In this document: piece by piece, positions 53,667-61,357 of the stretch | Position numbering within the stretch: the first letter of the stretch is position 1 | Layout of the letters: each line of letters starts with the position of its first letter | Assembly (NCBI RefSeq): GCF_900184965.1 | Contig: NZ_FXYA01000214.1 | Location: 1 to 64,000 of the forward strand | Source of the DNA: Akkermansia muciniphila | Lineage (GTDB): Bacteria > Verrucomicrobiota > Verrucomicrobiia > Verrucomicrobiales > Akkermansiaceae | Direction: 5' to 3' | DNA: 64,000 nt | Notes under the pieces: generated by a model | What the model was told of the DNA's origin: nothing | Databases searched by the model: none | The model's input: the letters and a program-made list of their open reading frames with translations, nothing else | Made by a program: the position numbers and the translations under genes

Positions 53667-55979
53667 ATGATGACCGATCAGACAGGAACTCCGTCTTCGC
53701 CAGAACCTCCCAAGCTGCGGCGCCGTTTGGTAACGGCAGCCCCCGCAGCTGGGCCCAAGGTAAAATTTGTTTCTCCCGCCGCGGAAGGCGTGGAGGTTGT
53801 CAAGCCGCGTTTTCTCACTCCTGAGTTGCAGGCCAAGCTGGCTCAGGAACAGGAGGAAGCCGCCCGCCGTGCAGCGGAACAGGCGGAGGCGGACAGGATT
53901 GCTGCGGAAAAAGCGGCCGCCGAGCAGGAGGCCGCCCGTATCGCCGCAGAAAAGGAGGCGGCAAGAATAGCTGCCGAGGAGGAAGCCGCCAGAATCAGGG
54001 CGGAACAGGAGGCTGCCGAAGCCGCGCGCATTGCCGCGGAAAAGGAAGCAGCCCGTATAGCCGCTGAAGAGGAAAGAGCGCGCCTTGCGGCGGAACAGGA
54101 GAAAAAGGAAGCCGCTTCCGCCCCCTTGCCTGATCCGTCCGTGGATGCCCAGATTCAGGATGCCCTCGCCAAGGTGGCGGAGGCCCAGAAAGCCCTGGCA
54201 GAGGCCCAGGCCGCTGCCCTGGCCCAGGCCGCAGGGGTAGCGCCCGCAGCTGTGCAGACTCCGGAACCGTCTGTTCCGGAACCCGCTCCAGCGGGCACCG
54301 CTCCCAAACTGAAAGTTTTCAAAACGGCCGCCGCTCCCGCTGCGGCGGAGAAACCGCCAGTAGCCGCTCCGGAAAGCACCGTTCCCAAGCTGAAAGTGTT
54401 GAAAACCCCTGTGGGGGCCGCTCCCGCTTCTTCCGTGTCTCCCGCCGCGATTCCCCAGCCTGTCAATACCGCAGAAGTTTCCCCAGCCGCCGACGCCCCT
54501 CTGGCGGGCGACGGCGGTATTCAGCCTCCCGCCGGAACGGAATCCGCACGGGATATGGCCGATTCCGTGGATAAATCCAGATCCCTGCTGCGGGGTGTTA
54601 TTTATGGGGTATGCGCCCTGGTTGTCATCGCTGCCGGCGTAGGAATTTATGCATGGAGCACCAACAGCAAGAAAGAAAAGGTGGAAGGAGAGAACGCCCG
54701 ACTGAATGCGCTGGTAGTGGAAGGCGGGAAACTGGGCCGCAGCCGTCTGTTTGATTCCAAGAATCTCAGCCGCGTTCCGGATGTGAAAGTCGTTCCCGAT
54801 GCCGAGGATGCCGCTTTGCTGCTCGCCAATGTGAGGGGAGTCAAGGGCAACAGGGAAAACTGGCCCGGAGCCGCCCACCTGGTTTCCATCATGGCCCAGA
54901 TGGATGACAATATTGCCCGTCAGGTGGTGGAAGACATGAAAAAAAATGTCGGCAGGTACAGCAAGGAAAAATATTCCATGATGGTGACCCTCTTGGCCAA
55001 GTCTTCCAGCCCCGCCATGCGCGATATGCTGAAAGACCTGTACGCTTCCATCAGCAACAGCAAGAACAAGAAGATCCAGGACAAGCAGGCCGTAGTGCTC
55101 AAGTACATGCGCTTTGCCATGAAGCTGGACGACCTTGACGACGTTATGGAAATCCTTCAGAAGAAGGATGCTTCCCCGGATTTGATTTCCTCCGCTTTCC
55201 GTACGGCCCGCTACCTGATTGACGGAGCTCCTCCGGCCAAGCGCAAGGCTCTTTCCTCCAAACTGCTCCAGCATCAGAAAAACATGCCGGAGGAAAATGT
55301 TAAAATGCTCTACAAGCTGCTGGCCCGCACCGGGGATCCCAAGGTGCTGGACATGATGGAACAGAGCTATAAGGAGGATCCCAAAAAGGCGCTTGCCATC
55401 ATTACGGCCTGGGGGGACTGGAATACGGATGACGCCGTGCCGTACCTGTTCAAGGCATGGAAAGACGAATCCCTGCATGAACGGGTGCGTTCTCAGGCTC
55501 ATGATTCCATTCTCCGCGTACTTTCCGTGGACCGTGACCGGGATGACAACGCCACGCTCAAGTTGTTTGATCCCCTTATTGCGGATGCCAAAACGAGCGA
55601 ACGCCGCCAGTTTCTGGTTTCCGCATTCAAGAGGCTCAGCAACCGCCCGTACGTGATTCGCCTGCTGGGCCGCATCAAGCAGACGGCGGAAGACCAGAGA
55701 AACGCGGTGGAACCAAAATTCCAGGCTGCGGAGGAAGCTTTGTTCAAGGCGGAGGACAAGTTCAAGGCCAACCCCGGCGATGCTGCCGCCAAGGCTGATT
55801 ATGAGGCCAAGGAAAAGATTTATAATGAGTTGTCCAGCCAGAAAACCGGGGAAGACAAGGTGATTACGGCGGTGGAAAAGGCTCTGGAAAAGGTCAAGAA
55901 GACGCCTGTTCCCGCCAAGAAGGCCGCTTCTGTCGAGGACAGGGAAGATGACGAGTCTTCCGTGATTAAGACCATTTAA
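53667..55979 (+). CDS. large one-TM protein with Ala/Glu repeat stalk and PKLKV motifs
   Basis: 770 residues. A short basic N-terminus (PPKLRRRLV), an Ala/Glu/Lys coiled stalk (about 50-150) built from repeats such as EAARIAAEKEAARIAAEEE, a Pro/Ala-rich region with two PKLKV(F/L)KT motifs (about 213 and 235), one transmembrane helix (about 311-330, LLRGVIYGVCALVVIAAGVGIYAW) and a soluble C-terminal part (330-770) of helical repeats without recognised family. The stalk side should be cytoplasmic (no signal peptide, basic start) and the repeat domain periplasmic. Start ATG at 53667 or 53670. Unknown function; the architecture suggests a structural or scaffold role. A strong terminator follows. 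Confidence 0.65.
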   Translation: MMTDQTGTPSSPEPPKLRRRLVTAAPAAGPKVKFVSPAAEGVEVVKPRFLTPELQAKLAQEQEEAARRAAEQAEADRIAAEKAAAEQEAARIAAEKEAARIAAEEEAARIRAEQEAAEAARIAAEKEAARIAAEEERARLAAEQEKKEAASAPLPDPSVDAQIQDALAKVAEAQKALAEAQAAALAQAAGVAPAAVQTPEPSVPEPAPAGTAPKLKVFKTAAAPAAAEKPPVAAPESTVPKLKVLKTPVGAAPASSVSPAAIPQPVNTAEVSPAADAPLAGDGGIQPPAGTESARDMADSVDKSRSLLRGVIYGVCALVVIAAGVGIYAWSTNSKKEKVEGENARLNALVVEGGKLGRSRLFDSKNLSRVPDVKVVPDAEDAALLLANVRGVKGNRENWPGAAHLVSIMAQMDDNIARQVVEDMKKNVGRYSKEKYSMMVTLLAKSSSPAMRDMLKDLYASISNSKNKKIQDKQAVVLKYMRFAMKLDDLDDVMEILQKKDASPDLISSAFRTARYLIDGAPPAKRKALSSKLLQHQKNMPEENVKMLYKLLARTGDPKVLDMMEQSYKEDPKKALAIITAWGDWNTDDAVPYLFKAWKDESLHERVRSQAHDSILRVLSVDRDRDDNATLKLFDPLIADAKTSERRQFLVSAFKRLSNRPYVIRLLGRIKQTAEDQRNAVEPKFQAAEEALFKAEDKFKANPGDAAAKADYEAKEKIYNELSSQKTGEDKVITAVEKALEKVKKTPVPAKKAASVEDREDDESSVIKTI

Positions 55980-56002
55980 GAGGTTTTATCAATCGCATCC
56001 GC

Positions 56003-56037
56003 AAACCGGAGGGAAAATAATCCCTCCGGTTTTTTTA
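56003..56037 (+). terminator. rho-independent terminator after the large one-TM protein gene
   Basis: Perfect 12-bp stem AAACCGGAGGGA / TCCCTCCGGTTT, 6-base loop, then TTTT; 23 bases after the stop. Confidence 0.88.
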
Positions 56038-56460
56038 TGTGTGGAAGTGATAACCGTGATGATGAAAGAGGGCAGTATGGTTGAAATAGGGTGAATTAGG
56101 GGTTAAAGAGTCTGAAAGCTGGCAGCGGCAGGAGATGACGAGGCCAACCATCAACAGGACAGGGGGGGAGGCAAGCCTCCAATGTCAATCCAGCCCCCAA
56201 AGGCGGCCACGTTATCTTCCACATTGAGGACGCTGCCACGGACAGGAAAGAATACGGTACGGTGATTGACGGAGAAGGACCCGGGGAAAGGCCGGCTATG
56301 CTATGGGATGAAATGAATACCGTCCTTCCGGCCCGCGGAGGAGTGCGGGGGGCTGCCTGAGGGATTCCCGGGGAGAAACGGAAAAGGATACCCGGGCGAC
56401 TTGTAAAAACAGGGAAGGTTCCAGCGGCGCGTCCTGCTCCCGGTTTTTTATGGCTGGCCC
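56038..56460. other. intergenic stretch, possible gene remnant
   Basis: No complete gene. A plus-strand frame from about 56139 to 56358 reads protein-like (GGHVIFHIEDAATDRKEYGT, then VIDGEGPGERP), but it starts after a stop and has no ATG or GTG at a sensible place, so it may be a decayed fragment. The rest shows nothing recognisable. Confidence 0.35.
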
Positions 56461-57711
56461 TTACAGAAGGAGCCCTGTCTGGTAGATCAGCGTGGCCGTT
56501 GCAAAACCCAGGAGGGTCAATCCGCCGAATTGCGCCAGAGCGAACCACCAGGTGCCCGCTTCCCTTTTGGCGACGGTAACGGTGCCGATGCAGGGCAGGG
56601 CGATCAGGCAGAATATCATGATGCTGATGCCCTGGAGAGGGGTGTAGCTGGCTTTAAGGCGGGCGTTCAATGTCTGCTGGGCCGCCGGGCCCGAATTTCC
56701 GTCTTCCACCGCATAGAGGATGCCCATCTGGGTGACGAAGATTTCCTTGGCGGCAAAGGCTCCCACCAGGGCGGAATTGATTTTCCAGTCAAATCCGGCC
56801 ACCTGCGTGACGGGTTCCATCCAATGGCCTATTTGTCCGGCGTAGGAACGTTCCATGGCCGCTGCGTTTGTCGGCGCCGTGTCTTCTTCCGGTCTGGGGT
56901 AGGTGTTCAGGAACCACAGGATGATGGAGGCCCCAAGGATGAAGGTGCCCGCTTTCCGGACATACATGAAGGCCCGCGACCACATCAGGATGCCCACCTT
57001 CCGCAGGGAGGGGAGGCGCAGGCGTTTCATGTGGTGGAGGGAATCCCTCTGGGGCGCCTTGAAAAGCGTGTTTTTCAGAAGCCGGGCGCAGCACAGCGCC
57101 AGCAGGACGCCGCTGGCGTAAATCCCGAACAGAACGGGGGCCTGCAGGCGGGAGGGAAACAGGGCGGAGACGAACATCATGTAGATCGGCAGGCGGCCCG
57201 CACAGCTCATCATGGGCAGCACGGCGATGGTGACCAGACGGTCGCTGCGCGTTTCAATTCTCCTGGTGGACAGGATGGCGGGAACCGAACAGCCGAATCC
57301 CAGCAGGAGGGGGGCAAAGCTGCTGCCGTTCAATCCCATGATTTTCATGATGCGGCTCATCAGGCGGGAAACCCTCATCATATATCCGCTGTTTTCCAAC
57401 ACAGTAATGGCCCCGAAGAGGAGAACCACGTTGGGCAGAAAGGCCAGTACTCCGCCCACGCCGCCTACCACGCCTTCCCCCAGCAGGGATTGCAGGCGGG
57501 GCCACGGTTCCAGCATGCGGCAGGCCCAGACGCTGAACAGCTGGGTGCCCGTCTGGATGAGCCTGACCAGCGGATCCCCGATAGCGAAGCTCAGAAAGAA
57601 AATAATATAAACAATGCCCAGGAAAATAAGGGACCCCCATATTCTGTGCATCAGGACGGCATCCAGTCTGGTTCTCCACAGGTTTTCCTTTGCCTCTGTT
57701 TCCCGTTCCAT
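56461..57711 (-). CDS. FeoB-like ferrous iron permease half, G domain absent
   Basis: 416 residues covering only the membrane part of FeoB (full FeoB is about 700-770). Gate motifs are present: GFGCSVPAI at 138-146 and a later PCIGTVTVAKRE near the end. Other family blocks are GGVLAFLPNVVLLFGAITVLE, MSCAGRLPIY and ALVGAFAAKEIFVTQMGIL. The N-terminal GTPase domain (GxxNxGKS, NxxD, DxxG) and the helical spacer are missing, and no gene for them is adjacent. This is either a split-FeoB membrane subunit or a related transporter of the nucleoside/metal gate fold. Its promoter carries a palindrome in the spacer. Iron as substrate is inferred from family. Confidence 0.75.
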   Translation of the reverse strand: MERETEAKENLWRTRLDAVLMHRIWGSLIFLGIVYIIFFLSFAIGDPLVRLIQTGTQLFSVWACRMLEPWPRLQSLLGEGVVGGVGGVLAFLPNVVLLFGAITVLENSGYMMRVSRLMSRIMKIMGLNGSSFAPLLLGFGCSVPAILSTRRIETRSDRLVTIAVLPMMSCAGRLPIYMMFVSALFPSRLQAPVLFGIYASGVLLALCCARLLKNTLFKAPQRDSLHHMKRLRLPSLRKVGILMWSRAFMYVRKAGTFILGASIILWFLNTYPRPEEDTAPTNAAAMERSYAGQIGHWMEPVTQVAGFDWKINSALVGAFAAKEIFVTQMGILYAVEDGNSGPAAQQTLNARLKASYTPLQGISIMIFCLIALPCIGTVTVAKREAGTWWFALAQFGGLTLLGFATATLIYQTGLLL

Positions 57712-57728
57712 AACGTTTACCGGAACGT

Positions 57729-57757
57729 AACTTAAAATCTGTCAATTTGACAGGCAA
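57729..57757 (-). promoter_or_regulatory. FeoB-like gene promoter with operator-like palindrome
   Basis: CTTGCCT with 17 bases to TAAGTT on the minus strand. The perfect palindrome CTGTCAA-T-TTGACAG (57739-57753) lies inside the spacer and touches the -35 box, ideal for repression. The -10 box ends 17 bases before the ATG at 57711. The palindrome is not a classic Fur or DtxR box. Confidence 0.6.
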
Positions 57758-57863
57758 GTCTAAAAGCCCGGTTTTGCGGAAAGAGGTATGGGGTCCGGCA
57801 GTCTGTTTTAGAGATGGAGCGCTGACGTATTGAGCCGGATGGTTTCAGAGGTGTTGCCTCTTT

Positions 57864-58352
57864 TCAGCGGCGCAAGGCCGCCAGGCCCTGGATGAAAAGG
57901 ATGGCCGCAGAGCAGCCGAAGACCATGGAGGGCAGGAATTGAAGCATATACAGCGGATCTGTGGAACCGTTCCCGTAGGAGGGGAAGATAAAGGCCAGAA
58001 TCAACGCGATCAGGGACAGCCCCCACGCCAGCCATGATGCAGCGGGAATCCGGCCTCCGGGGGCCGCGGGTGGCAGCTGCGGCAGACGTTCCTGCCGGAT
58101 GCCGCGCTCGTCAGTATCGCGTCCGGAGAAGGACGGCCGCTTTTTCTTGACGGGAGGCAGGGAGGACTGCGTTTTCATGGCGTTTTCCGGTTTGCGGCCG
58201 GATAGTGAAGAGGGGGCTTCCCCGAAGGGAAGCCCCGTTGTGACGTGAATCAGAACGCCGCACGCCGTGCAGCGCATGCCGGTTTTGGCGTTCAGCCCGG
58301 CCGGGTAGGTGTACCCGTGGCCGCATTGGGAGCATGTGGCGGATTCTCTCAT
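57864..58352 (-). CDS. zinc-ribbon protein with two TM helices
   Basis: 162 residues from ATG 58352. The N-terminal zinc ribbon CSQCGHGYTYP ... CTACGVLIHV has two Cys pairs. A hydrophilic Ser/Pro/Arg-rich linker (about 45-105) precedes two hydrophobic helices (about 105-125 and 136-158), and the tail ends LAALRR. Such proteins are common in PVC bacteria and poorly known. It starts 19 bases after the sulfatase stop on the same strand, so it is probably co-transcribed. Confidence 0.65.
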   Translation of the reverse strand: MRESATCSQCGHGYTYPAGLNAKTGMRCTACGVLIHVTTGLPFGEAPSSLSGRKPENAMKTQSSLPPVKKKRPSFSGRDTDERGIRQERLPQLPPAAPGGRIPAASWLAWGLSLIALILAFIFPSYGNGSTDPLYMLQFLPSMVFGCSAAILFIQGLAALRR

Positions 58353-58371
58353 GGTCTGGCTCGGATAGATG

Positions 58372-59952
58372 TTAGTCGTCCAAGGGGAGCAGATCCTCCC
58401 GGTCAGCCTTGGTTTCGGGTCTCTGGCGGATTTCCTCAAGCTTGGCTTTCATCTGCTCGCAAATGTCCGGATGCCGGGCGGCTACGTTGTCAAGTTCCTT
58501 CGGGTCTTTTTCCAGGTCAAAGAGGCTTCCTCCTTCCGGGGACTTGCTCATTTTCGCGGAGGCCCCGTTGATGCCGTCGCGGATGGCAACGCCGGCGGGA
58601 ATGAACTTCCATTTGCCGTGGCGGATCGCCAACGCTTTGCCGGTGCTGTTGATGACGTGGTAGTCACGGCCCTTGGCGGATTTGCCCAGAAGGGCGGGCA
58701 TCACGTTTTCAGAGTCACGGAAGGAATTGGCCTTGCCGGGGGCCAGCAGTTGTTCCAGGGAAGCTCCCAGATCCATCTGGTTGAGCAGGGCTTTGCTTGT
58801 GGTTCCGGGGGAGACCACGCCGGGCCATTTGACGATGAACGGAATACGGGAACCTCCTTCCAGAATGCTGTATTTGCCTGCGCGGAAGGGGCCGGCGGGG
58901 GAATGGGCGGCATTGTCCCGGACGGCGAAATCCCTGTAGCCGTCATCCAGCACGGGGCCGTTGTCGCTGGAGAAGATCACCAGGGCGTCTTTTTCCAGAC
59001 CGGCCTGTTGCAGAGCGTCCGTGATGCGGCGCACGCAGTCGTCCAGTTCCACGGTCACGTCACCGCGCACGCCGTGCCGGCTTTTGCCTACAAAGCGTTT
59101 TTCCGGGCAGCGCGGCACGTGGATGTCATGCGTGGCGAACATCAGGAAAAACGGTTCCTTGGCTTTGGCGCTCTTCTGGATGTATTCAATGGCTTTATCC
59201 GTAATTACATCGGCGTTTTCCTCATCCTTCCACAAGGCGCTTTTGCCTCCCTTCATGAAGCCGATGCGTCCAATTCCGTTGATAATGGCCTGATTATGCC
59301 CGTGGCTCCACATGAGTTTGAGCTGGTCCTTATTGTCCTTGCCATTGGGAAGCCCGGGGAAGTTGTGCTTGTAGGATACTTCAATGGGGTCGTTCGGGTC
59401 CAGATTGCGGACATTGCCGTTTTCCAGAATCACGCAGGGAACGCGGTCGCCCGTAGCGGCGAAGATAAAGCTTTCGTCAAATCCGATTTCGTTCGGGCTG
59501 GGAGAGATATGCCTGTTCCAGTCAATTTTCTTCCCCTTTTCCCCCAGGCCCAGGTGCCATTTGCCCACCATGTAGGTTTTGTAGCCGTGGGATTGGAGCA
59601 TCCTGGGCAGGGTGGGTTTCTTGGTATCGATAATGAGGGCGGCGTCTCCCGGCAGGATGCCCGTGCCTTCCTTGCGCCACGGGTATTCCCCGGTGAACAG
59701 GGCATAGCGGGAAGGGGTGCAGACGGATGTGGTGGAATAGGCGTCCGTGAAGCGGCAGCCCTGCTCGGCAAGCCTGTCGATAGAGGGGGTGGGAATCCCT
59801 TTGGCTCCATAGCAGCCTACGTCTCCGTAGCCAAGGTCGTCAGCGTAAATCATGACGATGGCCCTGGGAGGCTTGACCTTGGGCGTGACTGCGGCCGGGC
59901 AGGCCGCCGCCGCTGCCAGGGCAAGCATCAGGTGTAATGCGGGTTTATTCAT
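58372..59952 (-). CDS. secreted sulfatase (formylglycine type)
   Basis: 526 residues with a signal peptide (HLMLALAAAAACPAA). Type I sulfatase fold: metal motif IYADDLGYGDVG, the modification motif C78-T-P-S-R (Cys-type, so it needs a formylglycine-generating enzyme), then LQSHGYKTYMVGKWHLG, HDIHVP and FSSDNGPVLDDGY, completing the active site. It acts outside the inner membrane on sulfate esters, in a mucin feeder probably O-sulfated mucin sugars. The zinc-ribbon gene follows closely; the AI-2E-type gene upstream ends 58 bases away. Confidence 0.92.
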   Translation of the reverse strand: MNKPALHLMLALAAAAACPAAVTPKVKPPRAIVMIYADDLGYGDVGCYGAKGIPTPSIDRLAEQGCRFTDAYSTTSVCTPSRYALFTGEYPWRKEGTGILPGDAALIIDTKKPTLPRMLQSHGYKTYMVGKWHLGLGEKGKKIDWNRHISPSPNEIGFDESFIFAATGDRVPCVILENGNVRNLDPNDPIEVSYKHNFPGLPNGKDNKDQLKLMWSHGHNQAIINGIGRIGFMKGGKSALWKDEENADVITDKAIEYIQKSAKAKEPFFLMFATHDIHVPRCPEKRFVGKSRHGVRGDVTVELDDCVRRITDALQQAGLEKDALVIFSSDNGPVLDDGYRDFAVRDNAAHSPAGPFRAGKYSILEGGSRIPFIVKWPGVVSPGTTSKALLNQMDLGASLEQLLAPGKANSFRDSENVMPALLGKSAKGRDYHVINSTGKALAIRHGKWKFIPAGVAIRDGINGASAKMSKSPEGGSLFDLEKDPKELDNVAARHPDICEQMKAKLEEIRQRPETKADREDLLPLDD

Positions 59953-60010
59953 GTTGCCAGGTGTGTGTGATGATATTTTCTGGAAAAGACGATTGGAAGG
60001 ATGCGGCTGT

Positions 60011-61321
60011 TCAGGCGCGGGCCGGACTTTCGGGATTGTCCGGAGGCTGTTCGCCGGGCTGTTCCGGCGGAAGCACGGGTTCCGTCATGGGGCGCATGCT
60101 GGCATTCTGCCAGATGTACCGCTTGTAGAGGACCTTGATGGCTGCCGTCAGGGGGACAGCCAGCAGGGCGCCGACCAGGCCGCCCAGAATGAGCGTCCAG
60201 ATCAGCACGGAAAACATGACCGTGAGCGGGTGGAGTTCTACGGAATCCCCCACGATTTTCGGCTGAATGACCCATCCGTCAAATTGGTTGACGGCCAGGA
60301 AGATGCCGGAAACAATCAGCACGTGCTGGAAATCTCCCCATGTGAACCAGGCCAGCAGCACCGCAGGGATAAAGGCGGTGATAATGCCCAGGTAGGGAAC
60401 AATGCCCAGCACGCAGACCGCGGCGCCGATGGTGATGGCGTATGGCAGACCGAGCAGTTTCAGGCAGATGGCGATCAGAATGCCTTCAATGATGCTCACC
60501 AGCATCTGTCCGCGGAAGAAGGAAATCAGGTAGCCGTTGATTTCCTCCATGGTCTCCACCACGTCTTTTCTGAATTTGGAGACTTTCAGGGGCAGGATGC
60601 TGGGCCATTTTTCTTTGATTTTGTCCGCCTCCAGCAGAAAATAAAAAGCGAAGATAGGCGTGATCAGGATACTGACCATGATTCCTATGGTGCTGTACAG
60701 GGCTCGCCCTCCGGAAGTGAGCCAGCTCATCAGCTTGTCCTGGTAAAAGGAGGAGTTGATGGTCATGTAGGCTCCCAGTTTTTCCCGGGCGGTCCGGGCG
60801 TTTCTCAGGTCATGGATTTCCGCCTCCGTATAATGGCTGGTATTCAGTTCCCGCAGACTGGTTCTGTAAACACTGTCAATGGTGCGGGAAATGAAAGGTA
60901 TTTCAATGGTGGAGTCAATTAGTTCGGAGGTTTTGTTCCATAGCTCCATCCGGTTGTCGATCAGTTCGTCCGTTTGCCTGATCAGGGGAGGAAGAATCGT
61001 GGCTCCAAAGCCTACCAGGACAGCCAGAGCCGCAAACATGACCGTGACTACGGCCCAGGAGCGGGAGAATCTGAAATGCACCAGCCAGGAAACGATGGGT
61101 TCCAGCAGATACGCCACGACGGCGGCAATCAGGATGGGCAGGAGCACCGGTTCCAGGAACCCCAGAACTTCCACTACTTCAAAAATGACGAAAGCCGCGA
61201 TGCACAGCATCACCAGAATGGAGGCGCCTGTCAGGGCATGCCAGCAGGTTTTTTTCTGGAAGGGGGAAGGAATGGCGGGGACGGCGGAAGGCTGGGTATT
61301 CTGGTGTTGCGTGTTGTTCAT
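60011..61321 (-). CDS. AI-2E-type transporter (PerM/TqsA family)
   Basis: 436 residues with the typical layout of this family: paired helices near the N-terminus (ASILVMLCIAAFVIFEVV, then LPILIAAVVAYLLEPIVSWLV), a long soluble middle with RYTEAE-like charged helices, then four or five helices ending with DGWVIQPKIVGDSVELHPLTVM (the conserved late motif) and LGGLVGALLAVPLTAAIKVLY. Originally linked to AI-2 export in E. coli TqsA; many members are of unknown function. The tail is Pro/Glu-rich. It follows the aspartic-protease-like gene by 36 bases. Confidence 0.85.
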   Translation of the reverse strand: MNNTQHQNTQPSAVPAIPSPFQKKTCWHALTGASILVMLCIAAFVIFEVVEVLGFLEPVLLPILIAAVVAYLLEPIVSWLVHFRFSRSWAVVTVMFAALAVLVGFGATILPPLIRQTDELIDNRMELWNKTSELIDSTIEIPFISRTIDSVYRTSLRELNTSHYTEAEIHDLRNARTAREKLGAYMTINSSFYQDKLMSWLTSGGRALYSTIGIMVSILITPIFAFYFLLEADKIKEKWPSILPLKVSKFRKDVVETMEEINGYLISFFRGQMLVSIIEGILIAICLKLLGLPYAITIGAAVCVLGIVPYLGIITAFIPAVLLAWFTWGDFQHVLIVSGIFLAVNQFDGWVIQPKIVGDSVELHPLTVMFSVLIWTLILGGLVGALLAVPLTAAIKVLYKRYIWQNASMRPMTEPVLPPEQPGEQPPDNPESPARA

Positions 61322-61357
61322 GCCGGTGTGGAGAAAGGGCTGGTTGGCTGGTCTGGC

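Noticed and set aside
56096-56548. 150-codon minus-strand frame overlapping the FeoB-like gene end
   Set aside because: Overlaps the real gene in another frame; composition is Pro/Ser-rich with no features.
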